Shown piece by piece: positions 36,886 through 50,263 of a DNA stretch of 64,000 nucleotides (position 1 is the stretch's first letter; each line of letters opens with the position of its first letter). The notes under the pieces are model-generated. The model was given only the letters and a program-made list of their open reading frames with translations, was not told the origin of the DNA and made no database searches. The position numbers and the translations under genes were made by a program. Source of the DNA: Liolophura sinensis (Eukaryota > Mollusca > Polyplacophora > Chitonida > Chitonidae); assembly GCF_032854445.1 (NCBI RefSeq), contig NC_088300.1, positions 19,823,608 to 19,887,607 of the forward strand. Reading direction: 5' to 3'.

Positions 36886-37964
36886 AAGTCAGTTCAAACT
36901 AAGTTATCCTTAGCTAATCTGGCAAGCTGTTTGATCAGGATCAAGATTTTGTGCACTCATTCTCCTTTATAGTGATTGTCATCAAACAATTAAGGCTGGG
37001 TGACCCGCTGAAAAAAATGTTATCAGAAAAGATATACATACATGGCACTACCATCTCACAAAATACTAATACTCAGGCACATTTTAATGTATGCAACTAC
37101 ATGAACCAAACAAAGAAACACTGAGGAAATCTCCTTAGTTACCCTCTTAAGACAAAATCAGTCTAGAAATAATCAATACACATGACCCACTGACCGCCTC
37201 ACAAACAGATCTACACCATCTCTCTGATCTGACAGAGACAAGCAAGATTTACATGCAGAGCAACAACAAAACCTTCAGGAATCAGTCATGCAGAATCAAT
37301 AAATTTAATTACAGGACAGATTTAATATTTCACTTTCTTCCACATCCTTGACTCTCTGGAGGTCACTGAACAAGTGAACATTAACCTGCTGTAATTGACT
37401 AAACCATTCATCTGCGGTGCCCCGGGAGTTAAATCATGGCTACAAGATAACCAAGCTTCAAATAAACTCAGCTAGCTTAATGTGGTAAGATGTTCTAGGT
37501 TGTACAGAGGCTCCAGCTTGATTTTCCACAAGTATGCACTCTGATATATCTATACACAAGGCTGTGTGTTCTGATATCAGGCATGACACACCTCCCTATA
37601 TAGGTGATAGAACTCTCAATAATTCAGAAGCCTTGTGAGTATTACTGCTGGGATGTGTCCATCACGTCAGAATAAACTACAGGAATTCTGCTGATGTCTG
37701 CAGTCTATACATAAATCTGTCGCTACCTCCACACTAGGCAGCGGTCATTGTCCGCAGCCACTGACCATTCCTCTGGTCATCTGGTCATGTATGGAAGACT
37801 GACATGCTATCTTGTCTGCACTGAAGAGCTATGATTGGTCAGTTACATGTGGTTATATCAGTCTAAGGATGGACAGATGTCGCTGTGCGATGCCTGACTC
37901 ACTGGAGTGCCCACTGCATAATGTATATAGTATACATACAGACTATACTAACTCTATAATAGTT

Positions 37965-38097
37965 GACTGATTGGTTGATTTTCATTTAACACCAAATCAG
38001 TACTCAAAATTTTGAAGCATTTACATCGATAGAGGAAACCAAAGGTTTGCACAGGATAACCCAGCAACCTTTAAAAAGTTACCTACCAACTTTCCCA
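37965..38097 (-). repeat. diverged SINE-like fragment related to 39125-39285
   Basis: ATTTAACACCAAATCAGTACTCAA, 'agaggaaacca' and 'caactttcccacat' parallel the module order of family A and of the 39125 copy, with many substitutions. Confidence 0.45.
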
Positions 38098-39124
38098 CAT
38101 AAAAATTCCCACACCACACAAGGGAAAACAAGGGATCTTTAACAAATGCAAGACAACACGTACTTACACAACTACATGTAACTATGAGCAGTGACAGAGG
38201 GAATTCTATCAATTCCCTGTCCACGGCCATGATACGCTGTTTTCTATATTTAAATACCCACAACTGTTTCACACCAAAATCCAATTTTGCTGTTAACAGG
38301 ATAATGGAGAAGTGAATTCAGTGCAATAAAAATACACCAACACCTGAGAATACAAACATAGATGCCATGCTACGTTCGCTTTTTATCTTCTTTTCTATAC
38401 ACACATATATCCAGCTATTGGGAACTTCAAAACCAATGAATTTTTATCCCATCGACTGCCCCTCAATACAATATACAGTTCCACTCTACAGCCTTTATAG
38501 ATTTCATAGTCCAGGCATGTCGCATTAGTGATTACTGTACCTGTTCATGATTGTTTCCGATTTCCAGGTTGACGGTGGAACTCATTCATGTCTACATTCA
38601 TTTTAATCATGCAATAATCGTTGAAGTAAAATGCAACTCTGACTAGTCACATTTTACACAAGATTTAGAAAAAAGTAACCTGTGTAAAATGTGGTTTTGA
38701 CCCATTACAATTAAGTCCAGTCTCACCTCAAAATTCCCCCACCAGGTCATGGGCGATCTCATTATGGAATGTATGCGTGTGGGGGGGGGGCGACGGATAA
38801 GGTGTTTGTCTTCTGTAGGACAAATGTGCAAACCATGTTACAGTTCTGCACAGTTACAACTGTTCATACATGTAACAGTCAACACCGGCAAACCTCTGTC
38901 AACATCCCTACATGAGCAAATCCACAGCTGGCAACAACTTGACAAAAATCCACAAATTGATGTGAGTGGACAGAGCATTGTCATGTGGCTGTGTGATCAT
39001 GTTTGTTTTGTCTGGTCAATGGCTTGAATGACTTGTGGTCAACAGCTGTCTCCACAGCATGACCATACCTGAAGACAACTTCCGCCACAGGTCTGCACCT
39101 TAACTAACTGCATTATCATCTTCA

Positions 39125-39285
39125 ATTTATTTTTTTTATTTCATTGTTACTTAATGCCATACTCAAGGATTTTTCTCTTATGTGACAGCAGGTAGTTTAT
39201 GGGTAGGGGAGGCTGGTTTGCCCAGGGAAAACCACTGAACTCTGGCTGGTCATTGACAAACTTTCCCACATAGAGATAATATGCA
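39125..39285 (-). repeat. SINE-like repeat related to family A
   Basis: The order TTTATTTCATTG, 'acttaatgccatactcaagg', CCCAGGGAAAACCAC and 'acaaactttcccacat' follows family A but is a separate, diverged lineage. Confidence 0.55.
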
Positions 39286-42200
39286 AACTGACCAGTGGAA
39301 GTTGTCTTCAACAAACGACAGACTGGTCAAATGACCTCTGTGAGTTGTCGAATGCTTGCTGTTAAGTTCCCAAAACCTATAAGAGAGGGATCTTCAAATT
39401 CTGTCAGGAGGACAGGTTTGAATCCACAATGTGTTCGTTGCCATCAGCATTATCTGAAAAAGACCTTAATGTACATGAACCTGCAAAATGAGCACAGGTG
39501 ATCACTTTTACAGCCAACACTGGAGTTAGCTGGCTTATTGATTAGTTGACCTAAAAGATCAATCGCACAGGAACCTATAATGATGTCCTCACCCTCGGGT
39601 AATGTCTACATAAATCCTTACCTTGGTCAGATGGTCAAGCTATGCCAGCTGCCATTACTGTGTCCAGGCACACAAAGTATAACATGTTTCCCCAGATGTA
39701 CCAGTGCAATAGTTTTGACACCACAATTAAGTACTATAACTAATGTATTTAATTACCTTAACTTTCAGCAGAAAGGCACTTAACCGTGATACAAATTGCA
39801 CACAAGAAAGGAGAAAAAAAAAAACACTGACGTCACACTAACAGAGCTTCGTCCCTCAAAATCGGGGGTATAATATATACAAAAACAGGTATATGTGTAG
39901 CTGTACATGAACTGGAGATACAAGCACATTTCAAAATCATAGGCCAAAAACTAAAATGACCTGAATTTTTTTTTACAAGTCCCTCTCTGTTGAGCACTGC
40001 AACAGTGTCAATCAACAAAATACATGTACTGAAAAAAGAAAACCCTATATTAAATGTGCACCTGTACATGTAGAACAGGACCTGAACCTGTTTATGTAGC
40101 TTTATTACAGCAGGATGTCCAGAGCAGCATGAAGACACGTGAAATCCAGGAATTGTAAGTTCCTTTTGTCAAGTGGGTATACAACAGGCTATCAGGTTCA
40201 TACATGTAAGTGTACAGTGCATATAAATCTCTTAATTATATCACACTATATACAACAGCACTTCAGGCCCCTGGGTTTTATTTCCATTTTTTTGTCAGTA
40301 CTGGAGCAAAAAACAAATTCATCAACTTCTAGAGCCATGATTGTCAATTACCCTACAAAAACAACTTCATGGACAGAGTGAATTTACATGTAACACATTA
40401 TGCTTTCTTTTTACGATGTTCAGATTGTGAAACCACTTTTTCAATGATTAAAATTCACTACACAACCAAGATTTTTTGTTTCTGTAAATTTTCAGTCTCA
40501 CCCAATTAAATAGATCGACATTCCTGCAGTTTTTTTTTAACTATGAACATATAAAATTAACCAAACATAGGAAATACAAACCAGATTGGCAATTTCATAT
40601 TCATCGTATAATGATGTGAGCAAAACTTTTTGCCCTCATTCCGTCCACTAAGCTGCGTCATATTGTGAAATCCTCATCACAGCTACATTGTATGCGTTAC
40701 ACATTAGACGTATATACAGTTCAATGTTTACTATTCCGACATTTAATATTATATGATAGTCTTTTCTCAAGATAAAATATGAAGATACATGTACCTTTCT
40801 GAATGCTGTATCAAGTACCTGAAATGTACACCAGGGAGTTGACATTACCTGTATGGGCCAACAGGCAGAGTGAAGAGACATTCACACTGTAAATTTCTGA
40901 AATCTACCACTTGACATGCTTGCACACAAAAAGACAGGATCCCAAGGTTCAGCTGACTGTCAATGGACACACAGCGCAAGTGTGTCAGCTATTGTCAGGT
41001 AAGCAAACACCACTGAGCACTGAATAACAACCATCTTCAGCCTTACAGAATCAGGCCCAATTACTTCCTAATAAATGCCCAATAAAACATCTTTCCAGAA
41101 TGAATGCATTTTCTCAAAACCCAATTTTACCCATGAGCAATATTACTGTTTTGTTAGCAACTTTTTGTAGATGCATACGGACAGTGAAAGTAAGAAACTG
41201 TAGCCTATACACATGTACATTTGTACCTGTTCATGATTAACTTGCATGAAAGAGCCACTGCATGTACAACTCGACCTTGTTTTTTTTTTTATAAAATTTC
41301 TAATAATATATGAAGAAATACACTGAATATAGTGGTTCATGACATATTTATATCTGTACATGCTATAATGTAATATACATGAGTTACATGTACAATGTAC
41401 ATAATTTGTTTTAAGAACGTCTCTCATTTAATTCATTCTGCAGTTTGTGCAGTAGCCAAGCACCTTTTACAACCATGTACACACTGTGAATGACAAGAAA
41501 AAAGTGTCTTGTTAATTAATATCAAAATTCCATCTTTACTGTCTCCTTAGTACCAAATTGCTAACAGATTTTAGTGGCACAGTAACTAAGAGGTTTTCAC
41601 CGCACACTCAGCTCTACACAGCTAGAGACATGCACAAATACATTGTACGTGTGCATGTAATTGTCAGGACACATTATGACATTTAGACACTGGAGAGAAA
41701 AGGTTGGAATCTACCTGAAAGTAGCTCTAGATTACCATGGTTAGGGAGGATCAGAACAGCCTGCTTACATACCTCAAGTATCTGGCATTACAGCATCAAT
41801 GACACTGTAAATACGCTAAAAATCTACCCACAACACCAGTCTGGCTTACAAGCATATTATATGCAGCTCTACTTGAATTTGCTGCATTTCGTTAAGAAAA
41901 ACAATTCATCTGTGACTCTTCAACAGATTACATGACTCGCAGAATGTGGGATTCTAAAATTCTGACATCATATCACTGTAACATTCTGACAGATTCTGGC
42001 GATATTTATGCCAAACACAACAGATGTTGAGAAATGTACACTGACAGTTGGCAGACCCAGCAGGCAGCAGCCTGTGCATTCCTGGACTAGGGGTGTTACA
42101 TAACCTCCCTTCCCCTACTAATGAACTGGGAGAGCCCTGGCTATTACTCCATGGGCTCTCAACAATATTAGTACTGGCAGGCAGACTGGTATTTCTGTAG

Positions 42201-45200
42201 GAACAACACTCGACTGGCTGCCTCATCAGTAACTCATTCACACCATGCTACTGATATAGGCATGTATGCCTCACAAAACACATGTCAGATTCACAAGGAA
42301 ATGCTTTAGACGAGGCAGAAGTGCAACATCAGAGTTTCAGTAAAATTTTATTTATACAGTGCATGTACTGTACCATTGTTTTCTGGTTCATGGGAAACAT
42401 ACATCCCATGTTAAATACTGAAAATGCATGGACAAAACAGGCTTTTGAAACTTGAACTTGGCCAAAAAATGAATCTGAAACCTTGATCAAAACTGGAAAC
42501 CAGTAACCAATAACTCATCAGAATAAAAGAAATATACACCTGCACAGTAACAATTATCAAAATCCAGCAGTATTTGGTGCAGTTCAGTCAGGGGAACAAA
42601 AGTATAAATCAATATCCCTTGCTTTCACAAATGCTTCAAATAAACTCTTGATCTGAAAGAAAGGAGACAAACTACAGCACATGTAGTGTAAATTTTACTA
42701 AACTGAATCACTGCTGCGGAATTCAAGATAATACATTGAGTACATGTACAGCCAGTAATTTCTTTACCAGCACATTCTTACTTCAACATTTGGTGTGATC
42801 AAGGTTAACTTAGTAGGAATGGTACACAACACATTATAGTATGTGTCACAACTTCTTGCTTTAGTGTTAATCCAGGAAAATCTACATATTTAGGACACAT
42901 GTGTGTTTTCTATGCGTATGCAAGAACTTTGTTCTTTTGTCAGACAGCACAGAAATGACATGTAAATGATGGATTAATGAAGGCTCTTTCCAAATAAAGA
43001 AGAAATCCATTTATGTAGTGTGATGACACGAGTTGGAAATAAGAGACAAATAAAAAAACAAAACCGCAGCAACAAGGAAAAGCACATTTACAAAAAACAC
43101 TCTGACATTATCACTGAAATTAGCCATCCAATTACAGACTTGCTGCATTTCAGATTACCAACAAGAGCGCTAATATAAGATAAAACACTTCACATTAAAA
43201 CAATTTACCGGAAGAAGATTCAATTCAACAGCAGGCCCATGATATTTAGCCCTAGGTTATAAAACAATCAGAGCATTTAACTAATGACATTACAAGATGT
43301 CAGCCTGGTTGAGATGATATTACAACATCTACACCATATGTGTTCATGAACATGTAACTTTACCAACAGAAAAAAGTGTGTGTTGTTTTTCAATGATGTT
43401 GAACTGCTGTGTTAAATCACTTAGAACAAGAAATTAAACAAGTTCTATGAGCAATACATGTTAGAAATGAACATGTATAGTAAATGTATAGTAAACTACA
43501 ATATCTGGGCATGCACTACTACATTTACATGTCTAGCATTACATAAATTACTCAGTAATTTAAGTGATGCAGTACACCCTGGTACATGTACCTGACTGTA
43601 AAAAGTGGCAGTATTCTCATCTCATACAACAATCAGAAAAAAACTTATTTACATGCATCATGCATACATGTATATAACACACTGTGTTCATTGTAAACAC
43701 AAGCCTTATACTTTAGGAGGGCAATTAACTGTTCCAGTTCAACAAAATGAAATGCTTTGGTCAATACTGACATTATGTACGTGTAAGTTGTGTCGTGAAA
43801 AAGTGAAATAAGGTAAAGGATTCCTCATATTTGTATGTACGACATTGATGACTTTTTCGAACATTACTTATAGCAGTATACATTATAGAACAAACAAAGC
43901 AAAGACTTTCTGATAATAAAGATACAAACACAACCCTACAGTTTGAAAATCTTACCTTATGAAACATGAGGGTCAAGCAGTCATGCATATCACTCACACA
44001 TTATCTGAAATGACCTTAGAAGCTGTGAACAAAATCATCCCAGACATTCACGGGAGAAAGGTATGCTGGTCACTTGGATTAAAGTCAAGCCAGAGAATCA
44101 TGCCCCCATAAGATGATGTGTACTGCCTCAGGCACATCTCAAACACTCACAATAACTGCCTTTAATTTGTTGAGTCCTGACATCAATTTGTAAGTCACAT
44201 TCACACAAGACAGCAGTGTTTGATATAATTATTAACAGACAACTCCCACCATTTTTACCTATCACTTATGGACTTGACAAAGGCTTCTTTAATCCTAAAT
44301 GTTAATCCAATATTCACTTCATTAAGATGTTTATCTGATGCACATAACAGTGACTTCCATGTAATTAACAGCAGCGATCATTCAACTTGAGTTCCTGTAG
44401 GTACATGAATGCGTGCTCAGGTGTATGGAGAGCTTTACGAGCACCTTACCAAATAACAAGTATACATGTACATTTCCGTGAGGTAGGGCAGATTCTTCAA
44501 TTAGTATGCATACAATCAGCAGGTGGCCTCATGTAAATATCTCCTGTCGCACACTCAAATCGATAAAAAAGTAAATGCAAGAAAGTAAAACAAATTCAGA
44601 TTTCCAGTGTGAGAAGAACAATACAGTCATCAAACATATACAGTACATGAGGGACCTGTCATAATTAAGTGTCAGAATCATTAACAGATGAAATCACAGA
44701 TCAAATCAATCATTACTCAGCCTTATTCTTTCCAGGTGAGGAAATAAACTTAGGACTTACATGTACATTTAATGAAAACTTCCTGTCTCATATAACGTGC
44801 ATGTGGCTTGATGTAAAGTACAGTATAAAATACATATAAATTAGCACTGCACAAATTTGTAGATCTATGCATATAAAACATAGACTAAGTACTGCTCATT
44901 CTTCGAAGATTTTTTACACCAAATCACTCTTGTTTTCAACAATGACATCTGATTTATTACTTTTTTGCCTTGAATAAACACATCTGCACCACATTTAATG
45001 TCTTACATAGACCTGTTCATATGTTCAAGCTTCAGGAAACACTAAATCAAGAAAACAAAACTGCCGTGCCAGGTGAAGTGTGAACATAACGAGGTCACAA
45101 CAAGGAAATTACTCATGCCAGGGCTGATTTGATCAAAGTCTGCATTGGCTAATAGCAATCTGCAGCATAAGCTGCTTTAGCTGGAGCTGTTAGTCATACT

Positions 45201-46555
45201 CCACCACTAAATCAGTGGTCATTGGCCTGCCTGGGAGTGGTCAGTCCATCCCTATCAAACTCAAGGTCAGCAATATGATTAAGGCTATTTTTCCACATGA
45301 TACCTGACAGATAAGGCAAGTACAAAATACCATTACATACTATAGTGCCAAACAGCTACATACCTGTAATCAGTAGCTACAAAGGGATGACAACAACAAA
45401 ACACATCTGTCATAAGACCCTTAGCTTATCACCAGGTAAATGTACACACACACACAGGTATAAATGTGATGACCAGCATTCTCAGGACTAAGAGTCATGG
45501 TTAAGTCTGGTCTGTAGGCCTACAACTAGATACCAACCAGTTAAACTACTGAAAGTTAGTGCAAAAAGTGTATGTTAAAATTCAGCGTGTAAACATGTAA
45601 ACATTGTCAAACTTACACATTTACTATGGTGTTCATTGTGAATCCTTGTACATAGAACGCAAAGCAGTGAAGTATTAAAACGTCTGCATGTACTAAGTTG
45701 ACTTCAAACAATTTAACAGTGTCAAACCTTTTGACTTGAGTTCCGTGGGAACCAGGTCAATATTACATGAATGCGTGACATAATAACTACTGTAAATAGG
45801 ATGGGTAATGATAGACCTATACATCCTGCTGAACATACACAAACTCTGTCTGTACACAACTGAAGTAAACTAATTGTCATAACAAAATAGTTAACCACTT
45901 CACTTCTGGAATGCTGTAAGAGTGGAAAAGATTGCATTGGCATATCATACACATTTCATACAAAAAAAAAAAAAAATTACCGAAAGTCTAATATAGATAT
46001 ACAAACTTCAGGGAAAGTACTATACCATTCATCTGAGATGAAGAATGCGTAATTAACATGTAATATACCAGAGGTTAACAGTCAATAACGGTTTTAAATG
46101 AATTTTAGTAAAAAAATGTAGCTTAATTTTTATGGTAGTTATACACAGGTTGATCGGTCGATTCTTTTCTCACTGACCTAACGCTGGATGTATATTAAGC
46201 CAGAGGTAAAACAATCAGAAAGTACTTGTGTTGACAAGGACAGGAATGATTTCATTATGTTAAATAAACTGTTGCATCCAAAAATCTGATTTAACATCAT
46301 CAGAAAAAGCAATTTAATCATTGAAAATGAGATAATATTTGACACCATACATTATCACGAGGGACTTTTAAACTGACACATATTTTGTGGCGGTACTGCA
46401 CGGTTTAGGAAGCCTACGGTAATCAAGATCATTGATATAGCAAGCGTTAGGTTACAATTTTCAATCAGTTTGAACTTTGAAAATCAGAAACAGTCATGAG
46501 TGGCAAGGTATAAAACTGTGACACAGAAATATAAGTATCTGGCATACACTCCATC

Positions 46556-47065
46556 GCTTACGCTGAGGTCGCGTGCGTGGAGGGGTACATCCAGCCTCAT
46601 CACACGGCGTTTACACACGCCTTCTACCTGAAAGCTTATGGACGATAAATCCTAAGGAATCTGCTCAATAAAGACGTGAGTGCCTGGCCGCAAGCTATTC
46701 AGGTATGTACATTTTATCACACAGTCAGAAAGAATAACAAAAGGCGTCTTACCGGTTTTGCAATCCTTTTTCACTGCCCACGGCCGCAGATGACATATAT
46801 CGTCTGTATCATCATAATTTCGTCCGCATGTCAATTTTGCTCAGCTACGATCTTTCCCGAGTGTGACCGGAAGTCAGGCGAATACTGCCGAACCTTTGGG
46901 AAGGATTTCAACCAATGGACGCCTGAATTGTTCGGAACTGCAGTGCTTGACATTTTTGACATGATGGCGGAGAAAGGTGTAAACAAATGATATGTTGTGA
47001 TATGTTTAGAGGATAATTTCGATGTTACAAAGAACCTTGGGAAAATCCAAGACAATTTGTGAAAT
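46556..47065 (+). promoter_or_regulatory. CpG-containing promoter/5' UTR region of KIF6
   Basis: CpG dinucleotides are common here in contrast to the flanks. Motifs close to the gene are ACCGGAAGT (ETS type, 46866-46874), CCAATGG (CCAAT box, 46912-46918) and ATGGCGG (YY1-type, 46964-46970). Such clusters mark broad, TATA-less animal promoters. A TGA stop is in frame two codons before the KIF6 ATG. On the minus strand a donor-like CAGC|GTAAGC near 46562 could end a DAAM noncoding first exon, which would make the region bidirectional; that part is speculative. Confidence 0.5.
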
Positions 47066-50000
47066 ATGGTGAAGAGCACAATCCAAATATTCGCTCGTGT
47101 CAAACCTACACGTGCAAAGACCGGCGTAAGTAACTGTTTTGTGACAGCTAAGTTGACATTCGCACACATTCGTCCACATTGACAATCTTGCTGGTGATAG
47201 AGCCAGCATCTATACCTGACAGTATCCATCAGAGTAATGTGTTGAGCTGTGACATTTTGAGATTTCAAAACATGTCATTCTGTTAACTTTAAACTAGGGT
47301 TTCAGAGACCATTAGCTATACCGTCTGAATACGAATTCGACCATCTTCAGACCATTCGAAACCTAGTGACAGGCCCAAACTGTTGTCATTTATAACATTT
47401 TGTTATTTTTGTCATTTATCAAAGTGATATGCAGAAGAAATGTTTAGGAATAAACATTCATAGAAATAAAAATGTGTCGTAGAAAGATGTAGGCCTATAT
47501 TGTACTAGTCTGATTAAACTGACTGTAGTGGGTTCAGAAATATTAGATACACAGTAGGGCATATGAGAGATACAAGTTCTCTGGAGTTTTCTGCCTGGGG
47601 GCGCTTGCACATATACCACATATTTGGATTAGATTACATGTTTGACCCTATGCCTATGTGTATTACAGTGCATCCTGTTTTTAACCCGACACACGGTAAC
47701 CTTACATTGTGACGTGTGCTAGTTAATGCTTAGTTAGTCCGTCTAGATGGACTCAGTGTGCTAGTTTAAAACTCTGACATTCATTGTAACAGACTGTAGT
47801 CCATCGTCGTCTCTCAAACAAATCACTGCACATCTGCGACCTCCAACTCAATGGGACTGATTTCAATGAGGTCACTGATGGAGCCCAAATTTACCTGCTC
47901 TAAAAATAGTTCTTTTTTATGCCTTTTTGGATTGAATTAAGAATGTTGAAGTTGTTCTTGCAAATGGCAGTCGAAATATACCTGTTTTTTTGCTGATTTT
48001 AATGCCAAGACTCAGTTGCATTTCAAACCGAGAAGTAGGTCATGTGACACTTAAAAGTGGCTGGAGATGGAGAGACACCTAGTAGTGCTGAAGCTCTAGC
48101 AGTGAATTTGACCACCACGCAGTGAGTTAATTAGTTTCATAGGTGAGGATAGTAAATTCAGGGATTCCACCATAAAGTTACGTATAAATGAGCTGAGGAG
48201 GTGAGATAGATTGTCATAAGTGAGAAGGAGATGGGAGTTTGAAATCTGTGGCATGTTTGTTGACAGGTGGACTTAGTGTTATGATGAATGTCAAAATTTT
48301 AAGTTTCTAGATGATCTAATGCTTGGTGTGATCTAAATAAACTACTGACATGTCTGAATATCACCTCGAAATGAAAAGAAGAGAAAACAATTAAGTCATG
48401 AGCACAAATGGAGTGTAGATTTTTTTAAAACTGAGAGCATGCTCCATTCGCCCAACACTCATGTACGTGAAAACCGTGTACTTAGTCAGAGAACCCGCCA
48501 CACACAAGTTTGTAATAATATTCCATTTAAGTATCATTTCTTGGTTTTGGTCCGGCATGTCATTACCCAGTTGAATATAGGTGAGGTGTTGAGTGTTCGG
48601 CCAAGCTGAGAGGTAAGAGCCACAATTGACACCTGTTTTAGACTTTAGACATCGCTTAGAAAGGACTTAGGCTGGGCCGCTGGGGTGAAACATTTTATAA
48701 TTTACCGCGGGTTACCACTGTGACTATAAAACTCCACCAGCCCAGTGCAAAGAGAGGAGCTAAAATAGCCACTTGGGGTTGCTGGACTCCATAGTACATG
48801 TACTATAAATAACAGAATTCCAAAGCGAATTCCACTGCAAAAATAATTCCAGTAACTTAACAAATCACTAAGAGAAAAGAAAAACTATAGAAATCTGCTT
48901 ATGGGCACATTTCCAAAATGACCCAATACCACTTAATATCCATAATTTGAGTGATCAAGAAAAGCAGAGTTAAACTAATGAGGCCTTGAAGGAGAACCCA
49001 AACGACTTTATTTTCACACTAAATTTTCCCCTGACACAATTTTTATACTATGTTAGTCTGTAAATTGCATTTAAAAATATCTTAGGTGAACTAGTTCCAT
49101 TTAAACTACCATTGAATTATGGTAGTATCTGTGGAGGAGAATTTGGCACGGTTTCGTAGTCCACTATAAATTTTTATAGCCAAATCAAGTGATACTGGCT
49201 GCGAAACGAGGAACCATGGGGTCCGGCCAGCGAATTGTGAGTTGCAGTGACGACGACTGTCTGTGAAAGTAACAATGGAGCTAATGTTTTATGTCTCAAA
49301 AAAGTATCACCTGCAAAAGAAGATAAAGGTTGAATTCTATTGAAGGGAAACTGCTATTATTAACACATAGGAATGCTAATTTAAATTTTGTCTAGATTCA
49401 CATTACGGGCATCAAAGTATGGCACACACAGTGACTTGTGGGTGAGGTGTGAACTGAGCCTCATGGCCATTGTAGGGCAAAGGCTAGTGGCTCCCCACAG
49501 TTTGTGTCTTAGTAGGATGTTTCAAACATGCAAGTAGCTACTCAACTTTTACAGTCTTGGAGCGAAAATTTGGACGTCTTCTTTTTTGTTTGTTTTTTGG
49601 GAGGATATTTACAAGGCTCGTCCTTTGGCCTTTTCTTTCAGAAGGTATAGCTCATGCGACTAGGATCGAGTTCCCCGTAAATCAAAGTGCATTTTTAATG
49701 AGATCTGGTCCATATTTTTCAATCTGTGGCATTTTTAGTTCATGTATTTAACTTTACAGTATCCTGCCTTGTGTTATTGGAGTCGCAAGTCACACTTGGA
49801 ATGGAATAATCTTAAAATTGGCTGTAAATGTATAGCGCTTGTCTCCTGTTCTCCGTGTTGTACAGTTAGCGAAGACTCAGATGCGTGCAGCAAATGTACT
49901 GCTGTGACGTCGTAAGGTCAATGGTGGCTCGATCATAATGGAGTAGATTTTCTGATGGATGATCACCAAATTCGGCCATTTTTCTTCCGTTTTCAGTGTT

Positions 50001-50231
50001 TTAACTTATTGGAATTGATTTAGGTGGTATCAAACCATCAGTTTAGAAGACGCAGCACTGAGATCTACTTTAAAATAAATTTATTTTGACCAAATAACCT
50101 TGTTTCTGACATTAAATATCCATTGCTGGAGGACCCTAGCCTAGAGACAAGGTAAATATAATTAAGGTAGGCTAAGGCCATATATGTAATTGTAAGCTTC
50201 TCAAGTCTATCAGTGTTATTCGTGACATCAC

Positions 50232-50263
<32 letters not shown>

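Larger units (their letters stand above)
30455..46555. other. gene-poor interval between DAAM and KIF6
   Basis: About 16 kb without a recognisable coding exon on either strand. It contains SINE fragments, three minisatellites or microsatellites, many ACATGTA palindromes and long AT-rich stretches. The spliced acceptor at the DAAM first coding exon implies that DAAM's 5' noncoding exon(s) and promoter lie in or beyond it, so much of it is probably a DAAM 5' intron. Confidence 0.6.

Noticed and set aside
46676-46990. 104-codon plus-strand frame upstream of KIF6
   Set aside because: It has no kinesin sequence, overlaps the promoter motifs, and ends before the true start at 47066.
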